NCBI GenBank assembly: GCA_024220525.1
Contig: JAMYWO010000304.1
Span: 2,781-44,069, forward strand
Source: Cochliopodium minus
Lineage: Eukaryota > Discosea > Himatismenida > Cochliopodiidae
DNA length: 41,289 nucleotides
Direction of reading: 5' to 3'
The notes below the pieces were generated by a model. That model made no database searches. It saw only the letters and a program-made list of their open reading frames with translations, and had not been told where the DNA came from. Positions within the stretch are counted from its first letter, which is position 1. Each line of letters opens with the position of its first letter. The translations under genes and the position numbers were made by a program. Positions 31,089-41,284 of this stretch are shown in pieces.

Positions 31089-33381
31089 ATGAAGAATTTA
31101 TTGAAATCAAATATATTCAAAAAAGAATTTTTGAAAAAACCAAATTTCAACTTCAAATTAAAGTTTAATACCAAATATTATGTCACTCCCCATTTTACAG
31201 AAGTAACAATACCAAGGAAAACCTATTATTTCAATGGAAATGCTTTTAAAATCAAATATATAAGCAAAAATGGTAAATATATAGAATTTTTACTTTTTCC
31301 ATATCAATATATCAATCCTCCTCATATACTATCCAATAAAAAATATCTATAATTATAAATAGACATAGTGAAAGAAATACCCAGCATTTCATTTAGAGAT
31401 ATAAGATCAATAGGGAATCAAAGTAGACAAATATCACAGATATTGGTGAGAGATAAAGCAATAATAGTGATGATGGAATTCGTCAGGCTCATAATTCAAC
31501 CCAATAGCATAATCATCTTCAATGCAAACCATATAGCAGTTGAAAAGATGGTTGATCAATTAGTTTCTATCCTTAAAGATCAAAATTATAAAACCTATGA
31601 AAATGCTGTCTTGGATACTCTATTACAAGTAAAATTGATCAAAATAAAATATATTTTTTTTCAGAGAATAATTTTTTAATAATTAATATTTTCTTAAATG
31701 GAAGAATATTCTTCACGATTTTGAAAACAGATTGTCAGTTATGACTCCAATAGTAAATAAAATACTTGATAGTGTTAATCCAGGAAAGACAAACAGTTAT
31801 TATGATCCCCAAGCTGTAGTTAAACTTTTGCCCAGTAAAATAATTTTTTTTTTTTGAAGTAAAAAAAAAATTTAAAATTATTAATCAAATCAATTTTATA
31901 ATAGTGAACCAATCTCTTATAAAATTTAGTGTAAAATTTTTTTTTATCATTTTTTATTTATTTTTTTTAATTTTTTATTTTTTTTTTAAAAAAAAGAACG
32001 CAATGAATGAGTTTAAATCTGCTTTGGACAATTTACTCCAACAAGACATTGCCAGATTCTCTTTCGAAAACAAAGAAGACTCTTCTGTCATTCTCGAAGA
32101 AATCTTTGAAGATTCTTCTAAAAGAGCAGAAGAAATCCAAAATGGTACTTTAAATCTTAATTATTACTTTTTGTTCATTTTTATTTTTATTTTTTAATTT
32201 TTTATCAATTTTTTTTTTTTATCTTCAATTTTTTATTTCAGATTTTTTATCAATTTTTTTTTTTAAAGAGATAGGAGTACTTCAACAGTCCATAGCAACC
32301 ACAAAGGAGACATTGGAACTTTCTTTGGACTCCACTCGTAACTCTTTGCTCACTCTCAATCTCCAAATCAGTCTCTCCGCCCTCGCCTTTGCTTCTGCTT
32401 CGACTGTTGGTAAATAAAAAAAAACATAAAAATAATTTCAACAAAAAAAAAAATTTCAAACAAAAAAATTTCAAACAAAAAATTTTTTTTTTAAGAATAA
32501 ATGAAATGAAAATAAAAGAAATAATTTCAAATAAAAAAATAAAAATTTTATTTTTAAAGAAACATTTTGATTTATTATTATCAAAATAAATAAAAATGTC
32601 GTGTAAATAAAATAAATAAAAAATAATTAAAACGTTAAAATGTAAATAATATAATTTTTAAAATAATCCAATTAAAAAAAATAAATAAAAAAATTTGAAT
32701 AAAAAAAAATTTCAAATAAAATAAAAAAATTGACTGAAAATAGGGAGTATTTTTGGGATGAATGTTGTTCATGGATTGGAACAGTCGACACCTTTGACTT
32801 TCGCAGCAATTTTGTCAACCATTTTCTTGACTTCTTTCGCTCTTTACTTGTCCTTTTATCGTTTGTACCGCCACGCCACTCCTCAGTACACTCACCACAA
32901 AATTAAGAAGCATTTATTTGATGCTCAAAAATTTTTTGATAACATGAATTCCACCAGATATGTTACCTCTCTTTATGACCAGGTTTTTTATTATTTTTTA
33001 TTTTTTTTTTTATTTTTGTTTTTTAAAGATTAATTAATCTTATTTTTTTTTATATTTTCATTTTTTTTTATAATTTCATTTTTTTTAATAAATTTCATTT
33101 TTATTTTTTATTTTTTTTTTGTAACTTTTTTAATTTCATTTTTTTAAAATATTGTTTTTTTTAATTTTTTTTAAAAAAAGACAGATTTGAATGAATTCAA
33201 AAATTTGGTTAAAAGTATCACAGGTGAAGAAGTCAATGACACTTTTGTTGAAACCATTTTTAATAACTACGATCTTAACAAGGACAATTTTCTTGACAAA
33301 GAAGAACTAGAGAGGGCTATCAAAAATGGAGAGTTTGAACCAAAGTATCAAACAAATGAAGACACTTTATTTGATAAATAA
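31089..33381 (+). CDS. MRS2: MRS2-type mitochondrial Mg2+ channel with C-terminal EF-hand
   Basis: CorA/MRS2 family Mg2+ channel of the inner mitochondrial membrane, acting as a pentamer. Model exons: 31089-31272, 31363-31628, 31705-31834, 31905-31930, 31997-32144, 32269-32409, 32744-32982, 33181-33381; 444 residues. The start is basic and Asn/Phe/Lys-rich without acidic residues (MKNLLKSNIFKKEFLKKPNF), like a mitochondrial presequence. The soluble domain has SFRDIRSIGNQ and ILVRDKAIIVMMEFVRLII. TM1 ends in the family's invariant GMN (SIFGMNVVHGLEQ). TM2 is AAILSTIFLTSFALYLSFY, followed by basic RLYRHATP. Unlike standard MRS2, the last exon adds a tail with one canonical EF-hand loop, DLNKDNFLDKEE (ligands D1, N3, D5, D9, E12), between predicted helices. 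With both termini in the matrix, this loop would sense matrix Ca2+ or Mg2+ (inference). Its stop lies 37 bp from the convergent stop. Confidence 0.9.
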
Positions 33382-33418
33382 AAAAAGTTAAATAAAAATT
33401 TAAATTTAAATTTTTTTT

Positions 33419-34258
33419 TTAATTGTTTTCAATATTTTCGTTTGTTTCAAATTTTTCATTGTCATCATTATTGTTGTCATTCTCTTTTTTATTTTCATTG
33501 TTGTTTGGTTTTTTATGTTCAAGTAGGATTATTTTTCTGTCATTGTAAATCATTTTTGTTTTTTCATTTTCGTCTAGCTTCAAGTCTATGTCTTGTTCAA
33601 AAGTAATCTCCATTTCTGGAACATTTTTCAACATTCTATTTATTTGTTTTTTTGCTCCATTAAAACTTTTACTGAATTCTTTTTCAATTAAAACAAAAAA
33701 AAAATTAAGTTTCTTTTAAAATTTTAAAATTTTTTTTTACCAATGACCATTTTTTTACAATTTCTTTGTAATTGAAAAAATTTTTTCCATCTTTTTCAAA
33801 AAATATATTACAAAAAAAATTCTTCAATTAATAATAAAAAAAATAAAAAATTTTCTACCCAGGATCCAACATTTTCAAATCTAAACCAATAATGACAATG
33901 CTGTAATTTCCTTTTTCTACCTCAAATTCACCACAGTCTTGAAACCTTTCACCAATGTACTGTATATTTTCCTCTTTCCCACTTTCGAGCACAGGATCTA
34001 TTACGATCAAATTTACATCTTTTTCAACAAATTTTGCCAATGAATTTAATCCTCCTTCACATTAATTAATTTTTTTTTTTTGAACAATTTTTTAAATTTT
34101 TGATTATTTTTTAACCTCCTATTTCTATTATATTCTTTTCATCTCCCAATAAATTCAATGCTATTGTTTGCCTTTTTAATTTAAATAAATATTTCAAATG
34201 AATTTATTCAGATATACACAAATTTCCAATCCATTCTTTCTCTCATTGATATTATCAT
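33419..34258 (-). CDS. Small Rossmann methyltransferase-like protein
   Basis: Model exons 34218-34258, 34116-34171, 33859-34054, 33741-33790 and 33419-33678 give 200 residues if the first of three in-frame ATGs is used (the others are at 34246 and 34234). The centre reads like a class I S-adenosylmethionine fold: motif I KNIIEIGGGLNSLAKF, a following strand ending in an acidic residue (NLIVIDPVLE), and a motif-IV-like strand NYSIVIIGLDLKML. A late strand CKKMVIEFSKSF follows. The last 60 residues are Asn/Asp/Glu/Lys-rich. At about 130 folded residues it is short for a methyltransferase and lacks a recognisable substrate motif, so it may be a degenerate or accessory member. Substrate unknown. 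Start choice and the first exon are the least certain parts. Confidence 0.6.
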
Positions 34259-34535
34259 TTTACTTTGAAAAATTAGGAAAAATCATTTTGGGGTTTGATG
34301 GGAGATCAAATTAGGTGAGAAATTATAAAGAAAAAAAAAATTAGAGAAACTATTACCCTGACTGAGAATTGAGGAGAGAGAAGATATGAATATTTTTTAT
34401 TTACATATCTATTGATGGAAGAATTTATTTCATTCTTTATAAATGCTTTATCTTTTTTCATTTTTTTTTTTTTTTTTTTGAAATAAATTTAATAAAATTA
34501 ATTAAAATTAATAAAAATAATTAAAATTGAAAAAA

Positions 34536-35405
34536 TTAGAGATTTGAATGTGGAATATATTGGTAATCGGCTCTCCTTTTCTTTACATAATAGAAAACTG
34601 CCACAGCAGCAATGATGAAAAGGGAGCAAAAGAAAAGAATCAAAATAATCCAGCCTGCGGAGAATTTTTTAGAAAACTCAGAATAACATTTCTTGTAATC
34701 ATCATATTGCAAATATTGGGATGTACACAAAATTTTAGCGTTACAGTTTTTGTCATTTGGAGTGCAAGTCTTTACTTTTTTTGAATCTAAACAAAATAGA
34801 AAAAATGTAAAATAATATTAAAATAGAAAAATCGAAATAAATTATAAAATAAAATATAATGAATAAAAGTGAAAATGAAGATAAAATATTAAAATTTAAT
34901 AAATTTTAGATTGAAAATAATTAAAATTAAAATAAGAAAAGTTTATAAAAGTTTGAAAAAATAAAATTAAAATTAAATTTAAATGTTAAAATAATATTTT
35001 TTTTAACCAGCAACACTTTTTGAACTGTAAATGGAAGACAAGGTAGTATTAGTGTGCATCTTATTAACTAAAGAAGCGACATTGGAGCTAGTGAAAGCTT
35101 GTAGGTTGTACTCTGTAACAAATGAAGAGTTTTTATACAAAGGTTCCCCTTAACATAAAAAAATAAAAAAAAAGCGATTTTAAAAAATAAAAAAACAAAA
35201 AATAAAAAATAAAAAATTTTATACAAGTTAAAGAATTTAAACTTCCATTTCCTTTTTCAATTTTGAGAACGTAATCGACCCAATCTACCACTTTGAGAGA
35301 ATCAGAATCGAAATAGTTTACTCTGAAAGAAGGATTATTGTTGTAAATTGGAGACAAACTTCCACTCAATCCCTGAAAGTATGTCCCTGGTACCAGTGGT
35401 CTCAT
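34536..35405 (-). CDS. Acid-sphingomyelinase-like phosphodiesterase, C-terminal part only
   Basis: Three exons (35225-35405, 35008-35148, 34536-34786) encode 190 residues that match only the C-terminal third of an acid-sphingomyelinase-like (SMPDL) metallophosphoesterase. They begin MRPLVPGTYFQGLSGSLSPI, with YNNNPSFRVNYFD as the family's 'NPSFR' signature, continue to a Cys-rich stretch (TCTPNDKNCNAKILC) and end in a transmembrane anchor (AGWIILILFFCSLFIIAAVAVF) plus a basic cytoplasmic tail. The first ATG is probably an internal Met: the exon starts right at a 3' splice site in phase 0 and no catalytic domain precedes it. Upstream on this strand lie two exons of an ABC transporter instead. 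The missing N-terminal part matches the plus-strand gene at 37667-39469, which ends in phase 0. The locus is therefore split by a rearrangement or misassembly. Confidence 0.85.
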
Positions 35406-35503
35406 CTAGAAAAAATTAAAAAAATTGAAATGAACTTCAAATTAAATTCATTAATTTTAAAAGATAAAAAATCGTTGAAATTTTAATACATTAAACGTTA
35501 TAC
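35406..35503. other. Breakpoint zone joining ABC-transporter and phosphodiesterase sequence
   Basis: Between the 3' splice site of the phosphodiesterase exon (35406-35407) and the 5' splice site of the ABCB exon (35502-35503) lies one intron-like A/T-rich stretch. Its right part (about 35465-35503) resembles intron 2 of the other ABCB copy (about 40920-40946). The left part does not. The junction is therefore near 35406-35465. The phases on either side (1 and 0) do not match, so splicing across it would not give a fused protein. Confidence 0.7.
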
Positions 35504-35850
35504 CTGGTAATAAGACTCCATTTCCTATTGCCAGTAAGGATCCAATCACCATTAATGGTATTTTGTTTCTTTATTTTGATTGAATAAAGATTAGTTTGAT
35601 TTTATAAAAAATTTCAATATTAAAAAAGAATATTGAAAGATTAATTGAGAGTGTATTAAGTGTTTAAATGTCAGAATTTGTTAATGTTTTTGATAGAATT
35701 TTCCATTTTGTTGATTATTTTCCATTTTTTTTTACCTATCGGCAAAAGATAATAATTTAAACATTGATACTGGTTTTTCTTGTGGTTCTTTCTTCTTTTT
35801 CTTCTCTTTACATTTTTGAAGGCAAGAAGTTTTTGAACTCATTTTTTATT
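35465..35850 (-). repeat. Segmental duplicate, copy 1 (ABCB 5' end)
   Basis: Nearly the same sequence as 40920-41289 in the same orientation, including exon 1, intron 1, exon 2 and the start of intron 2. By eye, intron 1 differs at roughly 5% of positions and exon 2 at about 20%. Similarity stops at about 35465 on the left and cannot be followed on the right because the window ends at copy 2. Confidence 0.85.
35504..35842 (-). pseudogene. ABCB transporter fragment (first two exons of a paralog)
   Basis: Two exons (35736-35842 and 35504-35568) encode the start of an ABCB/MDR-type half or full transporter. They cover a very basic leader (MSSKTSCLQKCKEKKKKKEP), then LLSFADRNKIPLMVIGSLLA, the first transmembrane segment of the family, ending AIGNGVLLPG. 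The rest of the gene is absent here; what follows is phosphodiesterase sequence on the same strand. The exon lengths (107 and 65 nt) and intron 1 are nearly the same as in the copy at 39643-41284. It may be a true truncated copy or the displaced 5' end of a complete second gene whose remainder is missing from the assembly. Confidence 0.8.
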
Positions 35851-36423
35851 TATTTATTTATTTATTTTTTTCATAATTTAATTTATCTTGTTAATTTTCT
35901 TTTGAGAATATTTGGAAAAGGAAATCGAATTTTATTTTTCGATTTTTCAAATATTTTCAATTAGGGTGATGAGTTTCAAAAAAAAGTTCAATTTGGATGA
36001 AAAGCTGTGACTAAATTTGAGGATCTTTCATTAAATTTAAAATTGTTTCTGAGGAACTTGAATTTGATCTTCCATTTTGAGGAACTTTATTTGAGGGAGT
36101 ATTTTCATTTGTTAAAAAAAAAGTTTAAAGAAGATTAATAGAAAAACGTGTCAAAAGTACAATTTAATTTTACAAAGAAAAAGATAATTTAAGATTTAAT
36201 TGTTCAAAGAGTTCAAACTCTTTGGATCTTTGAAAAGAAGTTCTAGATTATTATTAAAGAGTTAGTTAATTTTCTAAATTTTTCAAATACATATAAAAAG
36301 GAAAGAAAAAGTCCATACTATGAGTTAGAATCTTTAATTAGATTGGAATGCTTTTGGAAATTTATTTACAAAAAAAATTCAAATTATTTTGTTTCAGTTT
36401 TTTGATAAAATAAAAAAAAAAAA
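35843..36423. other. Divergent intergenic region, ABCB fragment / EF-Ts
   Basis: About 580 bases, A/T-rich. It contains a TTTA-type short tandem stretch near 35846-35868 and no supportable coding exon. It presumably holds the promoter of the EF-Ts gene on the right and that of the ABCB copy on the left. Confidence 0.5.
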
Positions 36424-37543
36424 ATGAAATTCTCCAACATCAAATTAAAATCCTCCAATTTATTCAACAAAATATCACAAAATAATACCTTCTCAACCAA
36501 ATTAAATGGGATAAATAAGAAGAATAACATTAACTTTAGATTTTATTCTTTAGAAAAAGTATCCATGGAAGATATTAAGGCAGTCAGAAAAGTAACTGGT
36601 GCAGGAATATCTGATTGTAGAGAAGCATTAGTAAAAACAAAGAATAAAGTACAAGATGCCATAAATTTATTGGGAGAAAAAGCAATCAATGCTGAAATAA
36701 AAAAATCAGCAAGTAGCAGTAAAGAAGGTCAAATCATCTTAAAAACAGAAAATGATGAGAAAGGTGGATTAGGGGTAAAAAAAAAAATATATACCTTTGA
36801 TAATTTTTATTGAACACATTCATATATAATATAAGAGATCTATAAATTTGGATCTTTAAATATTATTCATATTTTATCATATTCCTTATTAAACATATTT
36901 AATAAAGGTAATATTTGAAATAATGTGCGAAACAGATTTTGCAGCAAAATCCAATCCATTTGTTGAATGGTCCAAAATGATCAATGAAAGTGGATTTGAA
37001 TTGCACAAATCAAATGAATTGGGATTGACAGAATCAACCCTCGCAACCAACAAACTACAAGATCAAGATCTCCTCAAAGATTCAATCAAAAAAGTGACAG
37101 CAAAAATAGGAGAAAGAATAACGATAAGAAGATTGGGATCAATCAAAGAAGAAAATGGAGTGGTATGTGGATTCTTACATGCACCTAATAAAGTAGCAAA
37201 AGCAGGAGCAATTGTTTCTTTGAAATCAAATACACCTTACCGCCAAAAATTGCAAAGATTAGGAGAAGAATTGGCTGTCCATATCACTGCTTTCAATCCT
37301 AAATATCTCCGTCGTGAAGATGTACCTGCAGGAGAGAATGTGGATGATGAAGATATTTTGTTCTTGCAAGATTTTGAAGGAGGCAAAACTTTTGGAGATT
37401 ATCTCGCTCGTACTATCAAGAAGGATTTCCGCAAAGAGAATATTGAGGTTGCTTCTTATTATCGTTTTGGTACTGGTGAGGATTTGGAAGAGAACCAGAT
37501 TGTTTTGCTCAAGAGTGAAAACAAAGAATCTTTTGGTTTTTAA
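36424..37543 (+). CDS. TSFM: Mitochondrial translation elongation factor Ts
   Basis: EF-Ts is the nucleotide exchange factor for mitochondrial EF-Tu. Model exons 36424-36774 and 36908-37543 give 328 residues. The first 45 residues are basic, Asn/Ser-rich and free of acidic residues (MKFSNIKLKSSNLFNKISQN), fitting a mitochondrial presequence. The UBA-like N-terminal domain follows: MEDIKAVRKVTGAGISDCRE ... LVKTKNKVQDAINLLGEKA. The core has the diagnostic MCETDFAAKSNPFVEW (the CETDF motif), then KVTAKIGERITIRRL, HAPNKVAKAGAIVSL, LAVHITAFNPKYL, and the C-terminal FLQDFEGGKTFGDYL. Its presence implies an organelle that still translates, so the organism is not one of the genome-less hydrogenosome or mitosome lineages. 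Confidence 0.94.
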
Positions 37544-37666
37544 AAAAAAAATTGAGAGGTGTTTGTTCACATTGGGTTGTTCGATTTGAGAAACACCACT
37601 CCCTTTTTTATTATAAAATTAAAACAATATTTATTTTGGAATTAAAATTGAAAAATATATAAAAAA

Positions 37667-39469
37667 ATGAAAGCCACATTTTTCAAATTTCTTCCTTTTC
37701 TCTTCATCTTTTTTGTTATGAATGATGCTTCCACACTCAAATATTTATCTTTTTCCGATTTGCATTATGGTTTGAATAATTTAAAACTAATTTCAATTGA
37801 ATTCAAAACTAATGAAAATCAAAAAACAGATCCATTTTATGGTAAAGATATTATAATTAGATTCTAATTTTAGATATGATATGATAACTGAAATATAATT
37901 AGGTGTTGCTGGGAATAATACTTGCAAAGGTGGATATATTTTTAACTTTCTGAATAGATCAATTAAATAAAATATTTGATAGGAGCAAAAATAGATGGAT
38001 ATCCTTTATATGGATGTGATTCCTCATTTTGGCTTATAATGTCAATGTTTCAAAAAATGGGAGTAAATATTTTTTTTTTTGAATAATTTTTAATTAATTA
38101 AAAGAAAAAAAAAACAAAAACACAAAGGAAGTAGCAAGTGATTCTGAATTTGCAATATTTTGCGGAGATATACAAAGACATCAAATCGTATCGAACAATG
38201 TAGCGGGAGTATTCAAATCAATTTTAGAAACAGTCCAAAATCAATTGGAATTAACTTTTCCTTTCAGCAGGTTTCCTGGTAAAAAAAAAAAAAAAAAAAA
38301 ATAAAAAATAAAATAAAAAAAATAAAATAAAAAATTTGAAATCAATAATTTGAACTAAAAATTAAAAATAAAAGAAATTTAAATTGAACAATTTTTTTTT
38401 TTACATTAAAGCACATTTAAATTCACCTTTGTTCGCACTTGGAAATAATGGTAACCTAAAAAATAAAACCTTTTCTCGCACACTAATTTTCTTTTTTTTT
38501 AGATTTATATCCAAGATACCCTGCTCCACCAGAATCAGGATTTATAACGTGGTTGGATCCAATGCTTACTCAATGGTTAAAAAATGATATGTTATTTATT
38601 TATTTATTCAATCATTTGTTTATTCAATCTTTTCTTTATTTGTTTAATTATTTCTTTATTTTTTAATTTTAATTTTCTTGAAATTTAACAGGACATCCAT
38701 TTCTTTGTTGGATCAAGACAATTTACTTCAATTCAAAAAAACAGGATGTTATTCTTCTTTAAGTAATACCATCCCTAATCTACGTTTTATAGTTTTACAC
38801 GTAAATTTTTTTTCATTTTTCATTTTTATTTTTTATTTTTTTAATTATTTTTATTTTTTATTTTTTTTATTTTTTTTATTTTTATTTTTTATTTTTTCAT
38901 TTTTTTATTTTTTTTATTTACTAAAAGACAAATTATTGGTATGATGGAAATTCTAATACAAAAAATATGGTTGATCCATTAAATATTTTTCAATGGTTGA
39001 ATTCTACTTTGGCTTCTGCTAAACTCAATTTCCAAAAAGTTTGGATCATAGGTCTAAAAAAAAAATTAAAAATTAAAAATTAAATAATAAAAAAATTAAA
39101 CAATAAAAAATATTTAAAAATAAATAAAAAATAAAAAATCAAATAAAAATTAAAAAATAAAAAATAATATTTCATTTGAAAATTAAAGGACATATTCCTC
39201 CTGGTGTATCTGGTAATTTAAAATTAAAAAAAAATTCTTATTTTTTTTCAATCTTTTTTTAAAACTTTTTTTTGTTGATGAAGAATATCAAGGAATTAGA
39301 TCATGGCATGACCAATTTTTACAAAAATGGCTTCAAATAGTTCCACCTTTTGTCTCTGATGGTAAAAAATATTGCATTCACAAAACTTCCCTCAAAAAAT
39401 AATTTAAATCTTAAAAACTAAATAGGAACTATCACCAATTCTTTATTTGGACATGAGCACATTATTGCT
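37667..39469 (+). CDS. Acid-sphingomyelinase-like phosphodiesterase, N-terminal and catalytic part
   Basis: Secreted or lysosomal binuclear metallophosphoesterase of the SMPDL type. Eleven exons (37667-37841, 37903-37929, 37983-38062, 38128-38278, 38412-38450, 38503-38590, 38692-38800, 38928-39051, 39189-39212, 39284-39361, 39426-39469) give 313 residues in one frame. A signal peptide is evident (MKATFFKFLPFLFIFFVMND). Metal and catalytic motifs are SFSDLHYG, FCGDIQRHQ, ALGNNDLYP, GHIPPGVS and FGHEH (in place of the usual GHxH). DPFYGVAGNN and a Cys-containing CKGAKIDGYPLYGCDSSFW are also family-like. The gene is incomplete: after FGHEHIIA a 5' splice site (phase 0) opens into T-rich DNA and the single unknown base at 39642, beyond which lies antisense ABCB sequence. 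The missing C-terminus matches the minus-strand exons at 34536-35405. Confidence 0.88.
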
Positions 39470-39641
39470 GTAAATTAATATTTTGTTCTTCATTTTTTAT
39501 TTTATTTATTTTTTATATTACATTTTTTTATTTTTTTAATATTATTTTTATTCTTTAAAATATTATTTTTTATTTTTTATTTTTTATTTTTTATTTTTAT
39601 TTCTATTTTTTATTTTTTATTTTTTATTTTTTATTTTTTAT
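39470..39641. repeat. T-rich low-complexity stretch ending at an unknown base
   Basis: A 170-base intron-like segment dominated by TTTTTTAT-like units (clearest at 39560-39641). It runs directly into the single n at 39642. On the other side, composition flips to A-rich with AAAAAATA units (39675-39800). Such mirrored low-complexity arms around an unresolved base are typical of a weak assembly join. Confidence 0.8.
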
Positions 39642-39642
39642 N

Positions 39643-41284
39643 AAGTCCGAAACCTGCTGCACTGATAAACAAATTATAAAAAAATAAAAAGTAATAAATA
39701 AAAAAATGAAAATAAAAAAATAAAAAATAAATATTTTAAAAAATGAAAAAAAAAATTTAATAAAAAAAAGAAATGAAAAAAATAAAAAATAAAAAAAAAA
39801 ACCTTAAATGAGATTTCTTTTTTCCTTTTTCATAGAATTGGTTTAACAAATCAGAGTATCTTCTGAATGCTTCCTTTTCCCAAACGAAAGAATAAACAGT
39901 TCTGATTCCTGAAATGGTGTCTGTTGATAAAGTAGATGCTATCGATTTTACTCTAATTTACAAACAAAAATTATAAAAATCAAAAAGTAAATAATAAAAA
40001 AATTTAAAAAAATTAAGATTTAAATTAAAAATATTTAAAAATTAAAATCAAAGATTTAAACAAGAAATATTTAAAAATAAAGATTATTTATAAAGAAAGT
40101 ACTCTTGTTGTGACTGAGCACCACTCTTGATAAATTTCATTTGAAGAGCAGAAGCAATCACCATGGCAGGACTCATGGATATCAATACCAAGCTGAGTTT
40201 CCAACCATAAATCTAAAGAAAATAAAAATAAAAAAAAACAAATAATCAAAAAATTGTTCATATTCAAATAATTTTTTACAAACGCAATGATAATACCTGC
40301 GATGGCTTGAGACATGAATATAAAATAAGAAGCAATTTTATCTCCAACTTTTTTTGTGATTAAATTAAAATTAAAATCAATTTAAATATTTAAATATTTA
40401 AATATATAAAAAACCTCCACTTCCTATTACTGCAATATCAGATGAAAGATGATTTGTTATTTCTCCTGTGGAATGTCTATCAAAAAAAGAAATTTCTTGG
40501 GAGATCAAAGATCTGAATAGTTTTGTTGTAATATTCTTGATTATATTTTCTCCTACGATACCCCAACAAGCCAAAGCACCATAAGCTGATTTAAAAAAGA
40601 AAATTAAATTTCAATAAATTAATTTTTGAACTTTAAATGATTTTTGATAAATTGAATATTCAAAATTAATTCAATTCAAGAAATATGCAACTGAGAAGAA
40701 ACTTAATTGTAACTTTAAATTCTTTTAAATTTGGTAATTTTCTTTACCCAATAAAAAATTTCCCACTCCCAATCCCACAAAAGCTCCTGCTATTTTGGAT
40801 AAAGAACTATCTAATTGGGCTCCCGTTTGAGTGAAGAGAATGTTGAATAATTGTCCAAATACAATTGAAAATCCTGATTATTTAATTGTTTTATTTGAGG
40901 GTGGAATTAAAAAATCGTTAAAATTTTAATACATTTAAAGTATTACCTGGAAACATCACCCCATTTCCTATTGCAGAAAGAGTTCCAATAACCATTAATG
41001 GTATTTTGTTTCTTTATTTTGATTGAATAAAGATTAGTTGGATGTTATAAAAAATTTCAATATTAAAAAGGTATTTTGAAAGATTAATTGAGAGTGTATT
41101 AAGTGTTTAAATGTCAGAATTTGTTAATATTTTTGATAGAATTTTCCATTTTTGTTTATTATTTTCCATTTTTTTACCTATCGGCAAAAGATAATAATTT
41201 TAACATAGGTATTGGTTTTTCTTGTGGTTCTTTCTTCTTTTTCTTCTCTTTACATTTTTGAAGGCAAGAAGTTTTTGAACTCAT
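39643..41284 (-). CDS. ABCB/MDR-type transporter, N-terminal transmembrane domain (3' part missing)
   Basis: Membrane exporter of the ABCB family. Exons 41178-41284, 40947-41011, 40748-40873, 40415-40585, 40280-40347, 40103-40212, 39803-39952 and 39643-39661 encode about 272 residues of the first TMD. They contain a poly-Lys leader, LLSFADRNKIPLMVIGTLSA for TM1, the loop ILFTQTGAQLD, and the classical ABCB coupling segment RSLISQEISFFDRHSTGEIT (family pattern LLxQDIxxFDxxxTGEL) with HLSSDIAVI. Further on come IYGWKLSLVLISMSPAMV (TM4 region) and STDTISGIRTVYSFVWEKEA. The last visible exon starts SAAGFGL and is cut by the n at 39642, so no nucleotide-binding domain is present. Exon borders match the fragment at 35504-35842 where they overlap. 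The start ATG lies 5 bases from the window end, so no promoter is visible. Confidence 0.88.

Noticed and set aside
30831-31352. Open frame starting inside the tRNA
   Set aside because: Its first part is tRNA and A/T-rich leader; only the region from 31089 is coding, and it is exon 1 of MRS2, ending at a splice donor at 31273.
35225-35842. Natural fusion protein of ABC transporter N-terminus and phosphodiesterase C-terminus
   Set aside because: The splice phases differ (1 versus 0), and splicing 35504 to 35405 shifts out of the phosphodiesterase frame and soon hits a stop.
39480-39830. Repeat array, possibly CRISPR-like or a telomere-like tract
   Set aside because: The TTTTTTAT and AAAAAATA units are irregular low complexity with no spacers and no fixed unit; the same style occurs in many introns here.
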